A stretch of DNA of 64,000 nucleotides from contig JADJBS010000001.1 in the NCBI GenBank assembly GCA_016703665.1, forward strand, positions 393,694-457,693, read 5' to 3'. Below the pieces are notes generated by a model. It did not search any database and was not told the DNA's origin. It worked only from the letters and a program-made list of their open reading frames with translations. Position 1 is the first letter of the stretch. Each line of letters opens with the position of its first letter. Source of the stretch: Candidatus Defluviibacillus avedoerensis (GTDB taxonomy: Bacteria > Pseudomonadota > Gammaproteobacteria > Burkholderiales > Burkholderiaceae_C). A program made the position numbers and the translations under genes. Shown here one piece after another: positions 33,691 to 41,934 of this stretch.

Positions 33691-34824
33691 ATGAGCATCA
33701 ACGGTTTTTCGTTCCCCACTCCGATCCAGTTTGGCGCTGGTGCGCGCAAGCTGGTGGCCAAACACCTGCTGAACCAGGGCAAGAGGCGCCCCTTGATCGT
33801 CACAGACCGCGCGCTGGCGGCCCTGCCTGTGCTGGCTGAATTCCAGACCCATCTGGCCGGGCTGGATGTGGCGATATTCGGCGGCGTGTTTGGCAACCCC
33901 ACTTGCAGCCAGGTGATGGACGGCGCGGCTGCCTACAAGGCGCATCAGGCTGACTGCATCATTGGTTTTGGCGGTGGTGCCGCGCTGGACGTGGCCAAGG
34001 TGGTCGGTGTGGCAGCCACGCACGAGGGTGACATCCTAGAATACGTGTGGGATCACCCACAGGTGCGCGCCATCACCCATGAATTGCCCTACTTTGTGGC
34101 CTTGCCCACGACGTCTGGCACGGGCTCGGAAGTTGGTCGCTCGTCCGTGGTCAGTGAAAACGACAGCCACCTCAAGCGCGTGGTGTTCAGCCCCAAGATA
34201 CTGGCGCGCTGCGTGTTCGCCGATCCTGAGTTGACGCTGGGACTTCCTGCCCACGTGACAGCAGCGACAGGCATGGATGCACTGACCCACAACATCGAGA
34301 GTTACCTTTCACCCGCATATCACCCCTTGTGTGACGGTATTGCCCTGGAAGGTACGCGCATCGCTGCTGCAGCGCTTGTGACCGCTGTGAAGGAGCCTAG
34401 CAACCTGGCAGCGCGCAGCGACATGATGATGTCGTCCATGATGGGTGCGATTGCCTTCCAGAAAGACCTGGGCGCGGTGCACTCTTGTGCGCATGCCTTG
34501 GGTGCCGTATGTGACTTGCACCACGGCCTGGCCAACGCGCTGATGATCGACACCGTGATGGCCTGGAACCAGGAAGCCGTGCCTGCCAAGTTTGAAGAAC
34601 TGGCGCATGTGTGCAAGGTGGTCGGTGGTGGTGGTGCGTTCGTGCCATGGTTGAAGGCCTTCAAGGCCAGCGTGGGCATCACGGGGGGGTTGGCTGCGCA
34701 TGGTGTCAAACCGGAGCATCTGCCGCGCCTGGTAGAGATTGCAACCCAGGATATTTGCCACCAGACCAATCCCAGACCATGCACATCCGCTGATTTCGAG
34801 CGCCTGTTCAAGGCGGCAATGTAG
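33691..34824 (+). CDS. Iron-containing (group III) alcohol dehydrogenase
   Basis: 377 residues. The NAD-binding GFGGGAALDVAK and LPTTSGTGSEVGRSSVVS are intact, as are the four metal ligands: Asp and His in GMDALTHNIE, and two His in HSCAHALGAVCDLHHG. It should interconvert an alcohol and an aldehyde with NAD and iron. Lying between the GS-like ligase (12 bp upstream) and the amidase (overlapping its stop as TAGTG), it probably oxidises the hydroxyl group of a glutamylated amino alcohol. A true polyamine pathway would need an amine oxidase here instead. Confidence 0.92.
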   Translation: MSINGFSFPTPIQFGAGARKLVAKHLLNQGKRRPLIVTDRALAALPVLAEFQTHLAGLDVAIFGGVFGNPTCSQVMDGAAAYKAHQADCIIGFGGGAALDVAKVVGVAATHEGDILEYVWDHPQVRAITHELPYFVALPTTSGTGSEVGRSSVVSENDSHLKRVVFSPKILARCVFADPELTLGLPAHVTAATGMDALTHNIESYLSPAYHPLCDGIALEGTRIAAAALVTAVKEPSNLAARSDMMMSSMMGAIAFQKDLGAVHSCAHALGAVCDLHHGLANALMIDTVMAWNQEAVPAKFEELAHVCKVVGGGGAFVPWLKAFKASVGITGGLAAHGVKPEHLPRLVEIATQDICHQTNPRPCTSADFERLFKAAM

Positions 34825-35714
34825 TGGATTCCGCAGAATCTACAGCAGCGCTGGGCCGCCCCGAGCAAGGCACCCCCTCCTCGGGGGGCAGCGCCGTACG
34901 CGAAGCGAAAAGCGTGGGGGCCAGGTTAAAGATTGGCATCAGCGCTTGCTTCATGCACCCCGACCCGAATCGAAGCGCCTTTGCCCATAAGACGGTCCAG
35001 TACATCGAGCAATCGATGGCGCATTGGGTGATGGCGGCGGGGGCCATGCCTGTGTTGATTCCTTCTCCGGCAGGGGACACCGCCCGTGGCGATGTCTCTC
35101 TGGCCGACTATGCGCAATGGCTGGACGGCGTGGTCATGCATGGCGGGGCGGATTTGTGGCCGGGCAGCTATGGCGAAGAACCGCTGCGGCCGGAATGGTC
35201 GGGGGACCGCATCCGTGACGAGTATGAGATTGCGCTGGTCAAAGCCTTTGTGGCGGCGGGCAAGCCCGTGCTCGGTATTTGCCGGGGGCTGCAACTTATC
35301 AACGTGGCGTTTGGTGGAACGCTCTACCAGGACACCAGCACCCAACGGCCTGGCGTGTTGGTCCACCGCGATGGCCAGGTCTACGACCAGCAGTTTCATA
35401 CAGTGAAAATCGAAGAGAAATCACGTCTTTCGTTAATACTGGCGGGCGCTATCAGCTGCAAAATCAATAGCATTCACCATCAAAGCATCAAGGACCTGGC
35501 ACCCGGCTTTGTGGTGGAAGCGCGCTGCCCTGATGACGGTGTGATTGAGGCCATCCGCCACGCAGGCTCCGACCAGGCAGGGCCTTGGGTTGCTGCAGTT
35601 CAATGGCACCCGGAGTTCCATAAACCAGAATACGGGGTGATAGATGACACCCCCATCCTCAACGATTTTTTGGCCGCCGCAATGGCGACCCGCAGCTACC
35701 ATGCAAACCCTTGA
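34824..35714 (+). CDS. Class I glutamine amidotransferase-like gamma-glutamyl hydrolase (PuuD-like)
   Basis: 296 residues from GTG 34824, which shares a base with the preceding TAG stop. The catalytic triad is visible: nucleophile Cys in GICRGLQLINVAFGGTL, then QWHPEFH (His and Glu). It should release glutamate from a gamma-glutamyl conjugate. Residues about 9-33 are encoded by a GC-rich repeat element and have no counterpart in the family. A second in-frame GTG at 34914, just before ARLKIGIS where family similarity starts, is an equally good start. It overlaps the aldehyde dehydrogenase gene by 14 bp. Confidence 0.85.
   Translation: MDSAESTAALGRPEQGTPSSGGSAVREAKSVGARLKIGISACFMHPDPNRSAFAHKTVQYIEQSMAHWVMAAGAMPVLIPSPAGDTARGDVSLADYAQWLDGVVMHGGADLWPGSYGEEPLRPEWSGDRIRDEYEIALVKAFVAAGKPVLGICRGLQLINVAFGGTLYQDTSTQRPGVLVHRDGQVYDQQFHTVKIEEKSRLSLILAGAISCKINSIHHQSIKDLAPGFVVEARCPDDGVIEAIRHAGSDQAGPWVAAVQWHPEFHKPEYGVIDDTPILNDFLAAAMATRSYHANP
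34850..34925. repeat. GC-rich hairpin (REP-like) element of Comamonadaceae type
   Basis: From about GGGCCGCCCCGAGCAAGG through a C-run/G-run hairpin (CACCCCCTCCTCGGGGGGC, 34871-34889) to AAAGCGTGGGGGCC. I recall very similar elements scattered between genes in Comamonadaceae genomes. Here it lies inside the coding frame at the start of the amidase gene. No second copy was noticed in the window. Confidence 0.55.
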
Positions 35715-37074
35715 CATTCACAACCCCGCCACCGGCGAATTGATCATTTCCCTGCAGGCAGACGACGCGGCCAGCGTTGCGCATAAAGCGCAGGCGGCGC
35801 GAGCGGCCCAGCCCCAATGGGCGGCGGTGCCGCTGGCTGAGCGCATGGCGTGCATTCAGCGTTTTCGCTCATCCGTCGTGAGTCAGTTGGATGCCTTGGC
35901 ACTGATCATGACCCGCGAAACGGGTAAGCCCATTGGCATGTCTCGCAACGAGTTGAATGGCTTGCTGGGGCGGCTCGACTTCTTCCTGGCGCAGTGCGCG
36001 CCCAGCACGGCGACGCAGACGGTGTTCGATGAAGGCGGCATGACCGAGCAAATTCAGCACATTCCGCTGGGGCTCGTTGCCAATATCTCGGCCTGGAACT
36101 ACCCTTGGTTTGTGGGATGCAATGTGATTGTCCCGGCCTTGTTGACGGGCAACGCAGTGCTTTATAAACCGTCTGAATTTGCAAGCTTGACGGGCGTCGA
36201 GATTGCTCGCCTGTTGCATGAAGCGGGGGTGCCTAAAGCAGTGATGGCCTGCGTCGTCGGGGCAGGTGATGTGGGATCAGCCCTACTGGACCAAGATGTG
36301 GATGGCGTCTTCTTTACCGGGTCTGTGGCCACAGGCGCCAAGATTGCCCAGGCCATGGGTCAGCGCTTTGTCAAACTTCAATTGGAGCTGGGTGGCAAAG
36401 ACCCCACCTATGTGTGTGAGGATGCTGACGCTGCCACCGCAGCGGCATCGCTGGCGGATGGCGCGATGTACAACACCGGTCAGAGTTGCTGCTCGGTTGA
36501 GCGTATTTACGTTCACGAAAAAATTCACGATGCTTTTGTGACCGAGTTGGTCAAAACAGTCAAGACCTTCAAGGTGGGCAGCCCGGAGGCAGACGATACC
36601 TACATCGGTGCCATTACGCGCGCACCGCAGCTGGCGGTGTTGGAGGCCCAGGTTGCCGATGCCGTTGGCAAAGGAGCAATTCTGCTCACAGGAGGCAAGC
36701 GTTTGCCCGGCCCAGGTAACTGGTTTGAGCCGACGGTGTTCAGCCATGTCAATCACTCTATGGAGCTGATGCGAGAAGAAAGCTTCGGCCCCCTCATTGG
36801 CATCCAGAAGGTCAGCTCAGACGCTGAAGCTGTCCGCTTTATGAACGACACCCGGTACGGCTTGACCGCCGGCGTCTATACCCCGGATGAGGTCCGTGCA
36901 CGGGTGTTATTAGCGCAGGTGAATGCGGGGAGCGTCTACTGGAACTGTTGTGACCGTGTTAGCCCACGCCTGCCCTGGAGCGGCTATGGCGATTCAGGCC
37001 TGGGTTTGACTTTGTCCACTTACGGTATTCAAACCTTTACGCGCCCTAAGGCATGGCACCTGCGCAAGGCATGA
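35701..37074 (+). CDS. NAD(P)-dependent aldehyde dehydrogenase
   Basis: 457 residues from ATG 35701 (MQTLDIHNPATGELI), overlapping the amidase by 14 bp. Catalytic Cys in NTGQSCCSVERIY, general base Glu in LQLELGGKDP, oxyanion Asn in ISAWNYPWFVG. Slightly shorter than the usual 480-500 residues but complete. In this operon it probably oxidises the aldehyde made by the iron alcohol dehydrogenase to a gamma-glutamyl amino acid. It is distinct from the PhnY dehydrogenase encoded on the other arm. Confidence 0.92.
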   Translation: MQTLDIHNPATGELIISLQADDAASVAHKAQAARAAQPQWAAVPLAERMACIQRFRSSVVSQLDALALIMTRETGKPIGMSRNELNGLLGRLDFFLAQCAPSTATQTVFDEGGMTEQIQHIPLGLVANISAWNYPWFVGCNVIVPALLTGNAVLYKPSEFASLTGVEIARLLHEAGVPKAVMACVVGAGDVGSALLDQDVDGVFFTGSVATGAKIAQAMGQRFVKLQLELGGKDPTYVCEDADAATAAASLADGAMYNTGQSCCSVERIYVHEKIHDAFVTELVKTVKTFKVGSPEADDTYIGAITRAPQLAVLEAQVADAVGKGAILLTGGKRLPGPGNWFEPTVFSHVNHSMELMREESFGPLIGIQKVSSDAEAVRFMNDTRYGLTAGVYTPDEVRARVLLAQVNAGSVYWNCCDRVSPRLPWSGYGDSGLGLTLSTYGIQTFTRPKAWHLRKA

Positions 37075-38027
37075 CGCAGCCTGAAATGCCACCTGAAAGC
37101 ATGGGCTCAGCCCCTTCGCGTATTGCACTTTTTGACCTGGATCACACGCTGTTGTCAGGAGACAGCGATGTGCTTTGGATTGATTTTCTGATTGACCGCA
37201 ATGTGCTGGATGGCCCCAGTTTCTCGCGTCGCAATGCCGAGATGGAAGAACGCTACAAAGCGGGCACAGTGAATGCGCAGGAATTTGCAGATTTTTTTGT
37301 GGGCACTTTAGCGGGCCGCAACCCTGCACAATGGGAGCCATTGCGCCAGGCGTTTCTGACCCAGCAGATCATTCCCCGCCTACCCGATGATGCGCTCAGG
37401 CTTGTGAATGCCCATTTAAACGCGGGAGACTTGGTGGTTTTGACCACGGCCACCAACCGGTTCATCACCGAGTTGACGGCGCAATACCTGGGCATAGCGC
37501 ATTTGATTGCCACAGAACCCGAAGTGCAAGACGGTGTTTTCACCGGTCGCACGCAAGGGCAGCTGAACATGCGTGAGGGCAAAGTGGTTCGACTGATCGC
37601 TTGGCTGGAAGGCATGGGGCTGAAGCTGGAAGAGCTGCAGAGCATTGCGTACAGTGACTCCATCAATGATTTGCCGCTTCTATCTGTCGTTGAGCGGGCC
37701 GTGGCGGTTGACCCTGACGCCAAACTGCTGAACGAAGCGACGCAACGCAGTTGGCAGATTCTGCGTTTGCAAAGAACGGTACAGAGCAAGCTGGAACCAG
37801 TTCAACCCAAAAACCCACTGCATGGAGTCACTCTGGAGAAGATGGTGACCGAACTGAGTGCCTATTTTGGGTGGGTCGCGCTTGGGCTGCGCACTCCCGT
37901 TCGCTGCTTCAGCCATGACCCCAGCGTCAAATCCAGCTTGAAGTTCCTTCGACGCACACCATGGGCGCGTGAGAAGGTAGAAGGCTTGTATCTTTTCATG
38001 CTGCGTGAGCGACGCCGGGCTTCCTGA
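37071..38027 (+). CDS. HAD-IB hydrolase fused to a VF530 (DUF2132) domain
   Basis: About 318 residues from ATG 37071, which overlaps the aldehyde dehydrogenase stop as ATGA; an ATG at 37053 is also in frame. The HAD part (about 15-240) shows the nucleophile motif ALFDLDHTLLSGDS, motif II VVLTTATNRF and the acidic motif AYSDSINDLPLLS. It resembles SerB-like phosphatases. A short linker leads to a C-terminal domain (about 248-312) with NPLHGVTLEKMV, GLRTPVRCFSHDPSVKSSLK and RRTPWAREKVEGLYL. That is the VF530 family, usually a stand-alone protein of about 70-90 residues. The fusion is unusual. A phosphatase substrate is not identifiable. Confidence 0.82.
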   Translation: MTQPEMPPESMGSAPSRIALFDLDHTLLSGDSDVLWIDFLIDRNVLDGPSFSRRNAEMEERYKAGTVNAQEFADFFVGTLAGRNPAQWEPLRQAFLTQQIIPRLPDDALRLVNAHLNAGDLVVLTTATNRFITELTAQYLGIAHLIATEPEVQDGVFTGRTQGQLNMREGKVVRLIAWLEGMGLKLEELQSIAYSDSINDLPLLSVVERAVAVDPDAKLLNEATQRSWQILRLQRTVQSKLEPVQPKNPLHGVTLEKMVTELSAYFGWVALGLRTPVRCFSHDPSVKSSLKFLRRTPWAREKVEGLYLFMLRERRRAS

Positions 38028-38140
38028 AACTTAATCCCCATGTGACAAGACTGGTATTGCCGCAGCTTCGCTGCAGCTTTCTGCTTGCTGTGCTTCAATT
38101 TCCTGTCGTTCCTTGAGAGGTCGGCGGGAGGGCAAGGTGT

Positions 38141-39217
38141 TTGCCAACCCAAACAATGGGAGTTGCTACGCCTATTTCAACTGTCATGAATCGGCTGTTG
38201 CGCCCGGCTATTCGGGCGATGGACAAGCTCAATTACTCGCGCAAGTTTGCGCTGCACGGGTCGCTTTTTGTTGCTGCAACCGCAATCGTGGTGTTGGAAC
38301 TGATTGGGTTGTTGACGGTTACGCTGGGCAAACTTGCTGAAGAGCGTCTGGGTAATGCGCTGATTGTCAAAATCTCCCAAACCGTCAGGAATGTCCAACA
38401 GCATCGAGGCATGTCCGCTGCCGTCCTGGGGGGAAACGAACGGATGAGCGAAGCACGAGCGGCGAAAGAACGAGAGGTTGAAGCCAGCTTTGACCTCATG
38501 CTGGAAGCGTTGCGTCTCTCGCGGGCATCTGTTGTTGATGTCGACAAGTTGGCCAAGCTGTGGCAACAGATACGAACAGAGGGCCAAGGTTGGTCGGTGG
38601 CAAAGAGTTTCAAGTCACACAGCGATTTGGTTGGACTGATGCTGGACCAGTTGATCACAATGGCTGACCTCTATGGGTTGCAGCTGGACGAAGATGTTGG
38701 TACACACTATCTGATTGATGTAGCAGTATCTGAGCTGCCGTCAGTTCTTGAGGGGCTGGGCAAGATCAGGGCGCACGGCACGGGCATGATTGCCCAAAGA
38801 GATGTGTCTGAGGCGCAGCATTTTCAGTTGCTTTATTTGATTGCTGATTTTCAGAGCACCTTGAAGTCGATGCAGAACCACCTGACCAGGGTAAGGCAAC
38901 ACAATTCAGCCTATGACGCTAGATTGATGCGCTCCGCGGTCGTGATTGACGCGGCCGCGGCGGACTTTACGGCCGTGGCCACACAGCAGATGCTGGACCG
39001 TATGTTCAGCCTGACGCCCGAGGCCTATTTCGCCAGAGTGACGCAATCCATTGATGTCATCTACGGTGAATTGTTTGAGACGTTTCACCCCGTCGTTGAC
39101 GACATGCTGCGTGACCGGTACCGGCGGACATTGCAAAGACGGCCATTGTTGTCGGGCTTGTATTGCTGTTGCTGTTGGCGTTGGGTTATGTGGCACTGGG
39201 AGCGTATTTGGCAGTGA
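38141..39217 (+). CDS. N-terminal part of a frameshifted GGDEF/EAL signalling protein (TM, NIT-like sensor)
   Basis: 358 codons from a TTG at 38141 with a GGGAGGG ribosome site 8 bp before it; ATGs at 38156 and 38186 are alternatives. It has a transmembrane helix (LFVAATAIVVLELIGLLTV, about 42-60) and an all-helical periplasmic domain with NVQQHRGMSAAVLGG, resembling nitrate-sensing-type NIT domains. After DDMLRDRYRR (around 39115-39130) the frame turns into a cysteine-rich nonsense tail (SGLYCCCC). The neighbouring frame there reads AKTAIVVGLVLLLLLALGY, the expected second transmembrane helix. The two frames therefore almost certainly belong to one protein split by a single-base indel. Confidence 0.8.
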   Translation: MPTQTMGVATPISTVMNRLLRPAIRAMDKLNYSRKFALHGSLFVAATAIVVLELIGLLTVTLGKLAEERLGNALIVKISQTVRNVQQHRGMSAAVLGGNERMSEARAAKEREVEASFDLMLEALRLSRASVVDVDKLAKLWQQIRTEGQGWSVAKSFKSHSDLVGLMLDQLITMADLYGLQLDEDVGTHYLIDVAVSELPSVLEGLGKIRAHGTGMIAQRDVSEAQHFQLLYLIADFQSTLKSMQNHLTRVRQHNSAYDARLMRSAVVIDAAAADFTAVATQQMLDRMFSLTPEAYFARVTQSIDVIYGELFETFHPVVDDMLRDRYRRTLQRRPLLSGLYCCCCWRWVMWHWERIWQ

Positions 39218-41106
39218 TGCACAACATGCGACACCTGGTGGATTCGTTGCAGGCATTCGCTACAGGAGATCACCAAAGGCGAGTGAAGTTGAATACGGGT
39301 GACGAGATGCGCCTGATTGGGGATCATTTCAACACCATGGCGGACGAAATTGAGGGCCTGATCGAGGCTAACCATCAAGATCTGCTGCACCAAAAACGCT
39401 TGAATTCCCAACTTCAATTAGCGGGTCGGGTGTTTGATGCCGCCCACGAAGGGATTTCGGTGACGGATATTTACGGCACGATTTTGCAGGTAAATCCGGC
39501 ATTTTGCGAAATTACCGGTTATGTCAGCGATGAGCTGGTCGGTAAGACGCATGCGGCTTTGCAGGCTGAGCGTGTGGACGCGCCAGATCCCGTGGTTTTG
39601 CGACGTACCCTGGAGCAGACAGGGGAATGGCATGGCGAAATCTGGAACCGCAAGAAAGACGGCTCCGACTATGCCGTCATGATGAGCATCTCGGCTCTGC
39701 GCGACGACGACGACCAAGTTCGTCAGTATGTTTGCCTGTTGACTGACATCACTGAGTCTAAGGTTTATCAAGAGCGCCTGGAGCAGCAGGCGCACCATGA
39801 CGCTTTGACGGGATTGCCGAATCGAATCCTGTTATCGGACAGAATTCAGCAGGCGGTGGTGCGTGCGCGTCGCACAGGTGAAGTGATTGGCGTGGTGGGG
39901 CTGGATCTGGATGGTTTCAAAACCGTGAACGACGGGCATGGTCACGACGCTGGGGATCATCTGCTGATAGAGATTGGCAAACGCCTGCAAGCCAGTGTGA
40001 GAACCAATGACACGGTGGCCAGATTGGGGGGGGACGAATTTGTATTGATCCTGGCAGACGTGACAGGTCAAGAGGATTGCGAACGTACTTTGGCACGGGT
40101 TCTGGCCCACATTGCGTTGCCAGTCCGTCTGGTCAGTGGTCAGGTAGCCAGGGTCTCGGGCAGTATTGGCTACACCTTGTTTCCAGAAGACGATGCAGCA
40201 CCGGACACTTTGCTTCGACATGCGGACTTGGCTATGTATGTAGCCAAGCAGTCGGGCAAGAATCGGTTTACCCGCTTTGACGTCAGGCAGGATCAACGCC
40301 AGCGAGGGAATGCGACGGTGCTGAACCGGATGGAGAAAGGCTTGCTTCGCGGCGAATTCGAACTTTATGTTCAACCCAAAGTGAACTCGCTCAACGGTGG
40401 GGTTATTGGGGCAGAGGCACTTATTCGGTGGAACCACCCAGTGCGTGGACTGATCCCTCCGGGCGAGTTTCTGCCGTTGATTTCCGATAAACCCAGCCTG
40501 TGCCTGGCATTTGATGCGTGGGTGCTGCAAGAGGGCGTCCGCATTTTGCAAGCTTGGCAACAGGTTGGCCTTGATGTACCTCTCAGTTTGAACATGAGCA
40601 GCCATCAATTGCAACAGCAAGATTTTGGTCAAAAAATTGCTGACGCACTGGCAGCTGCACCTGACCTTAAGCCCGACAGATTGGAGATTGAAATCATCGA
40701 GTCCGCTGCGCTGGATGATCTGCAGCGGGTGGTTCAGCTTATTGCTCAGTGCCAGGCCATCGGTGTGCGGTTTGCACTTGACGATTTTGGCACTGGTTAT
40801 TCGACGCTGACCTACCTGAAACAGATGTCGGTGGACACACTCAAGATTGACAGCAGCTTCGTGAGGGACATGGAGGACGATGCCAATAGCATGGCCATAG
40901 TGCAGGGCATCATCGCTTTGGCTGATGCTTTCAAGTGTGACGTAGTGGCCGAAGGAGTCGAAACTTGGTCGCAGGCTCATAGCCTGCTGGAGCGAGGTTG
41001 CCACCATATTCAGGGCTATGTGGTAGCCCGGCCCATGCCCGCACAGGCAATGGTGACTTGGGTTGGGCAGTTTAAGTGTCCTGTGATGACGGAAGTAAAG
41101 GTATGA
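39163..41106 (+). CDS. C-terminal part of the frameshifted signalling protein: HAMP-PAS-GGDEF-EAL
   Basis: 647 codons counted from a TTG at 39163, although coding similarity begins near 39118 in this frame. Order: second TM helix, HAMP (MHNMRHLVDSLQAFATGDHQ), PAS (about 95-205), GGDEF with HHDALTGLPNR and intact RLGGDEF, then EAL with GAEALIRWNHP, DDFGTGYSTL, KIDSSFVRD and VVAEGVET, so both the cyclase and phosphodiesterase sites look complete. It should make or break cyclic di-GMP at the membrane. Its stop overlaps the next start as ATGA, coupling it to a bacteriohemerythrin. If the upstream frameshift is real, this half could still be made from an internal start. Confidence 0.85.
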   Translation: MLLLLALGYVALGAYLAVMHNMRHLVDSLQAFATGDHQRRVKLNTGDEMRLIGDHFNTMADEIEGLIEANHQDLLHQKRLNSQLQLAGRVFDAAHEGISVTDIYGTILQVNPAFCEITGYVSDELVGKTHAALQAERVDAPDPVVLRRTLEQTGEWHGEIWNRKKDGSDYAVMMSISALRDDDDQVRQYVCLLTDITESKVYQERLEQQAHHDALTGLPNRILLSDRIQQAVVRARRTGEVIGVVGLDLDGFKTVNDGHGHDAGDHLLIEIGKRLQASVRTNDTVARLGGDEFVLILADVTGQEDCERTLARVLAHIALPVRLVSGQVARVSGSIGYTLFPEDDAAPDTLLRHADLAMYVAKQSGKNRFTRFDVRQDQRQRGNATVLNRMEKGLLRGEFELYVQPKVNSLNGGVIGAEALIRWNHPVRGLIPPGEFLPLISDKPSLCLAFDAWVLQEGVRILQAWQQVGLDVPLSLNMSSHQLQQQDFGQKIADALAAAPDLKPDRLEIEIIESAALDDLQRVVQLIAQCQAIGVRFALDDFGTGYSTLTYLKQMSVDTLKIDSSFVRDMEDDANSMAIVQGIIALADAFKCDVVAEGVETWSQAHSLLERGCHHIQGYVVARPMPAQAMVTWVGQFKCPVMTEVKV

Positions 41107-41531
41107 ATACTGCGGATGATTTGATTTTGTGGGGTCCTGAACTGATGACCGGAATTGGGGTGATTGATGAGCAACACCGGGTTTTGGTGGACATGTGTAA
41201 CGAAGCCAATAAATTGATGCAAGGTCACGTGGACCCTGAAGATGTAAAGCGGCTAGTGAGGGACTTGATGAGCTATGCGATGTACCACTTCGAGGTCGAA
41301 GAAGAGCTGGCGATAGATGAAGGCTACGGTGAGTCTCATCCGGTCGATAACGAATTACATCGTGAACAGCATCGCAACTTTGCCTCGACTGTGGCGGCTT
41401 TGCAGCAAGAATTAGCTACCGGCAAGCTGGTAAAGCGGGAGTATTTGCTGGGCTTTCTGAACTCATGGTTGATCAACCACATTCAAGTAACAGACAAAAA
41501 AATGGCCGTGGCCATCCTCGAAAAAAATTGA
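41103..41531 (+). CDS. Bacteriohemerythrin
   Basis: 142 residues from ATG 41103, coupled to the GGDEF/EAL gene by ATGA. The di-iron, oxygen-binding ligands are all present: His in IDEQHRVL, His and Glu in MYHFEVEEE, two His in LHREQHRNF, and His/Asp in LINHIQVTDKKM. Stand-alone bacteriohemerythrins bind O2 reversibly and are used for oxygen delivery or sensing. The coupling to a cyclic di-GMP enzyme suggests oxygen sensing that feeds into motility or biofilm control (inference). Confidence 0.92.
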   Translation: MNTADDLILWGPELMTGIGVIDEQHRVLVDMCNEANKLMQGHVDPEDVKRLVRDLMSYAMYHFEVEEELAIDEGYGESHPVDNELHREQHRNFASTVAALQQELATGKLVKREYLLGFLNSWLINHIQVTDKKMAVAILEKN

Positions 41532-41610
41532 GTCTGGGCATGCGAAGGCTGGTATTTAGCACCGGCATCGGCGCTGAGGTCATACTCGGGCTCAACTTGA
41601 AAGAAAAACC

Positions 41611-41844
41611 ATGAGTGATTGGGCACAAGACTTCGCCGTCGCGACGGCCACTGCAGAACGCACCCAGGCAGCTGAAAATGAGGCGGAGGGCCTGTTTGAC
41701 CGGGTGCACGATAAGGCACAGGCCGACGGTAACAAGGGGCACGCACTGACTACTGACGAATTCCACAACTGGATGGCGGCGCGGCATGCTACCGATGCCG
41801 CATGGGGGGCTTGGTCTGCGGTGATGGACGCCAAGCCGCTCTGA
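41611..41844 (+). CDS. Small hypothetical protein
   Basis: 77 residues starting MSDWAQDFAVATATAER, preceded by a purine-rich GAAAGAAAAACC stretch. Probably alpha-helical and acidic in its first half; no signal peptide, Cys or known motif seen. It lies between the bacteriohemerythrin and an EamA carrier, 79 bp from the former. Not recognised. It could be a short Burkholderiales-specific protein. Confidence 0.5.
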   Translation: MSDWAQDFAVATATAERTQAAENEAEGLFDRVHDKAQADGNKGHALTTDEFHNWMAARHATDAAWGAWSAVMDAKPL

Positions 41845-41934
41845 GCTTTGCTGTAACAGTTGCATGGATATCACTTGTGGCCAGCCTGATATGGATCTTT
41901 GCGGTTTTTTGGCTGTTTCCCATTCTGATTTGGC

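Noticed and set aside
39832..41007. A 391-codon minus-strand open frame opposite the GGDEF/EAL gene.
   Set aside because: Shadow of a gene with intact GGDEF and EAL motifs on the other strand.
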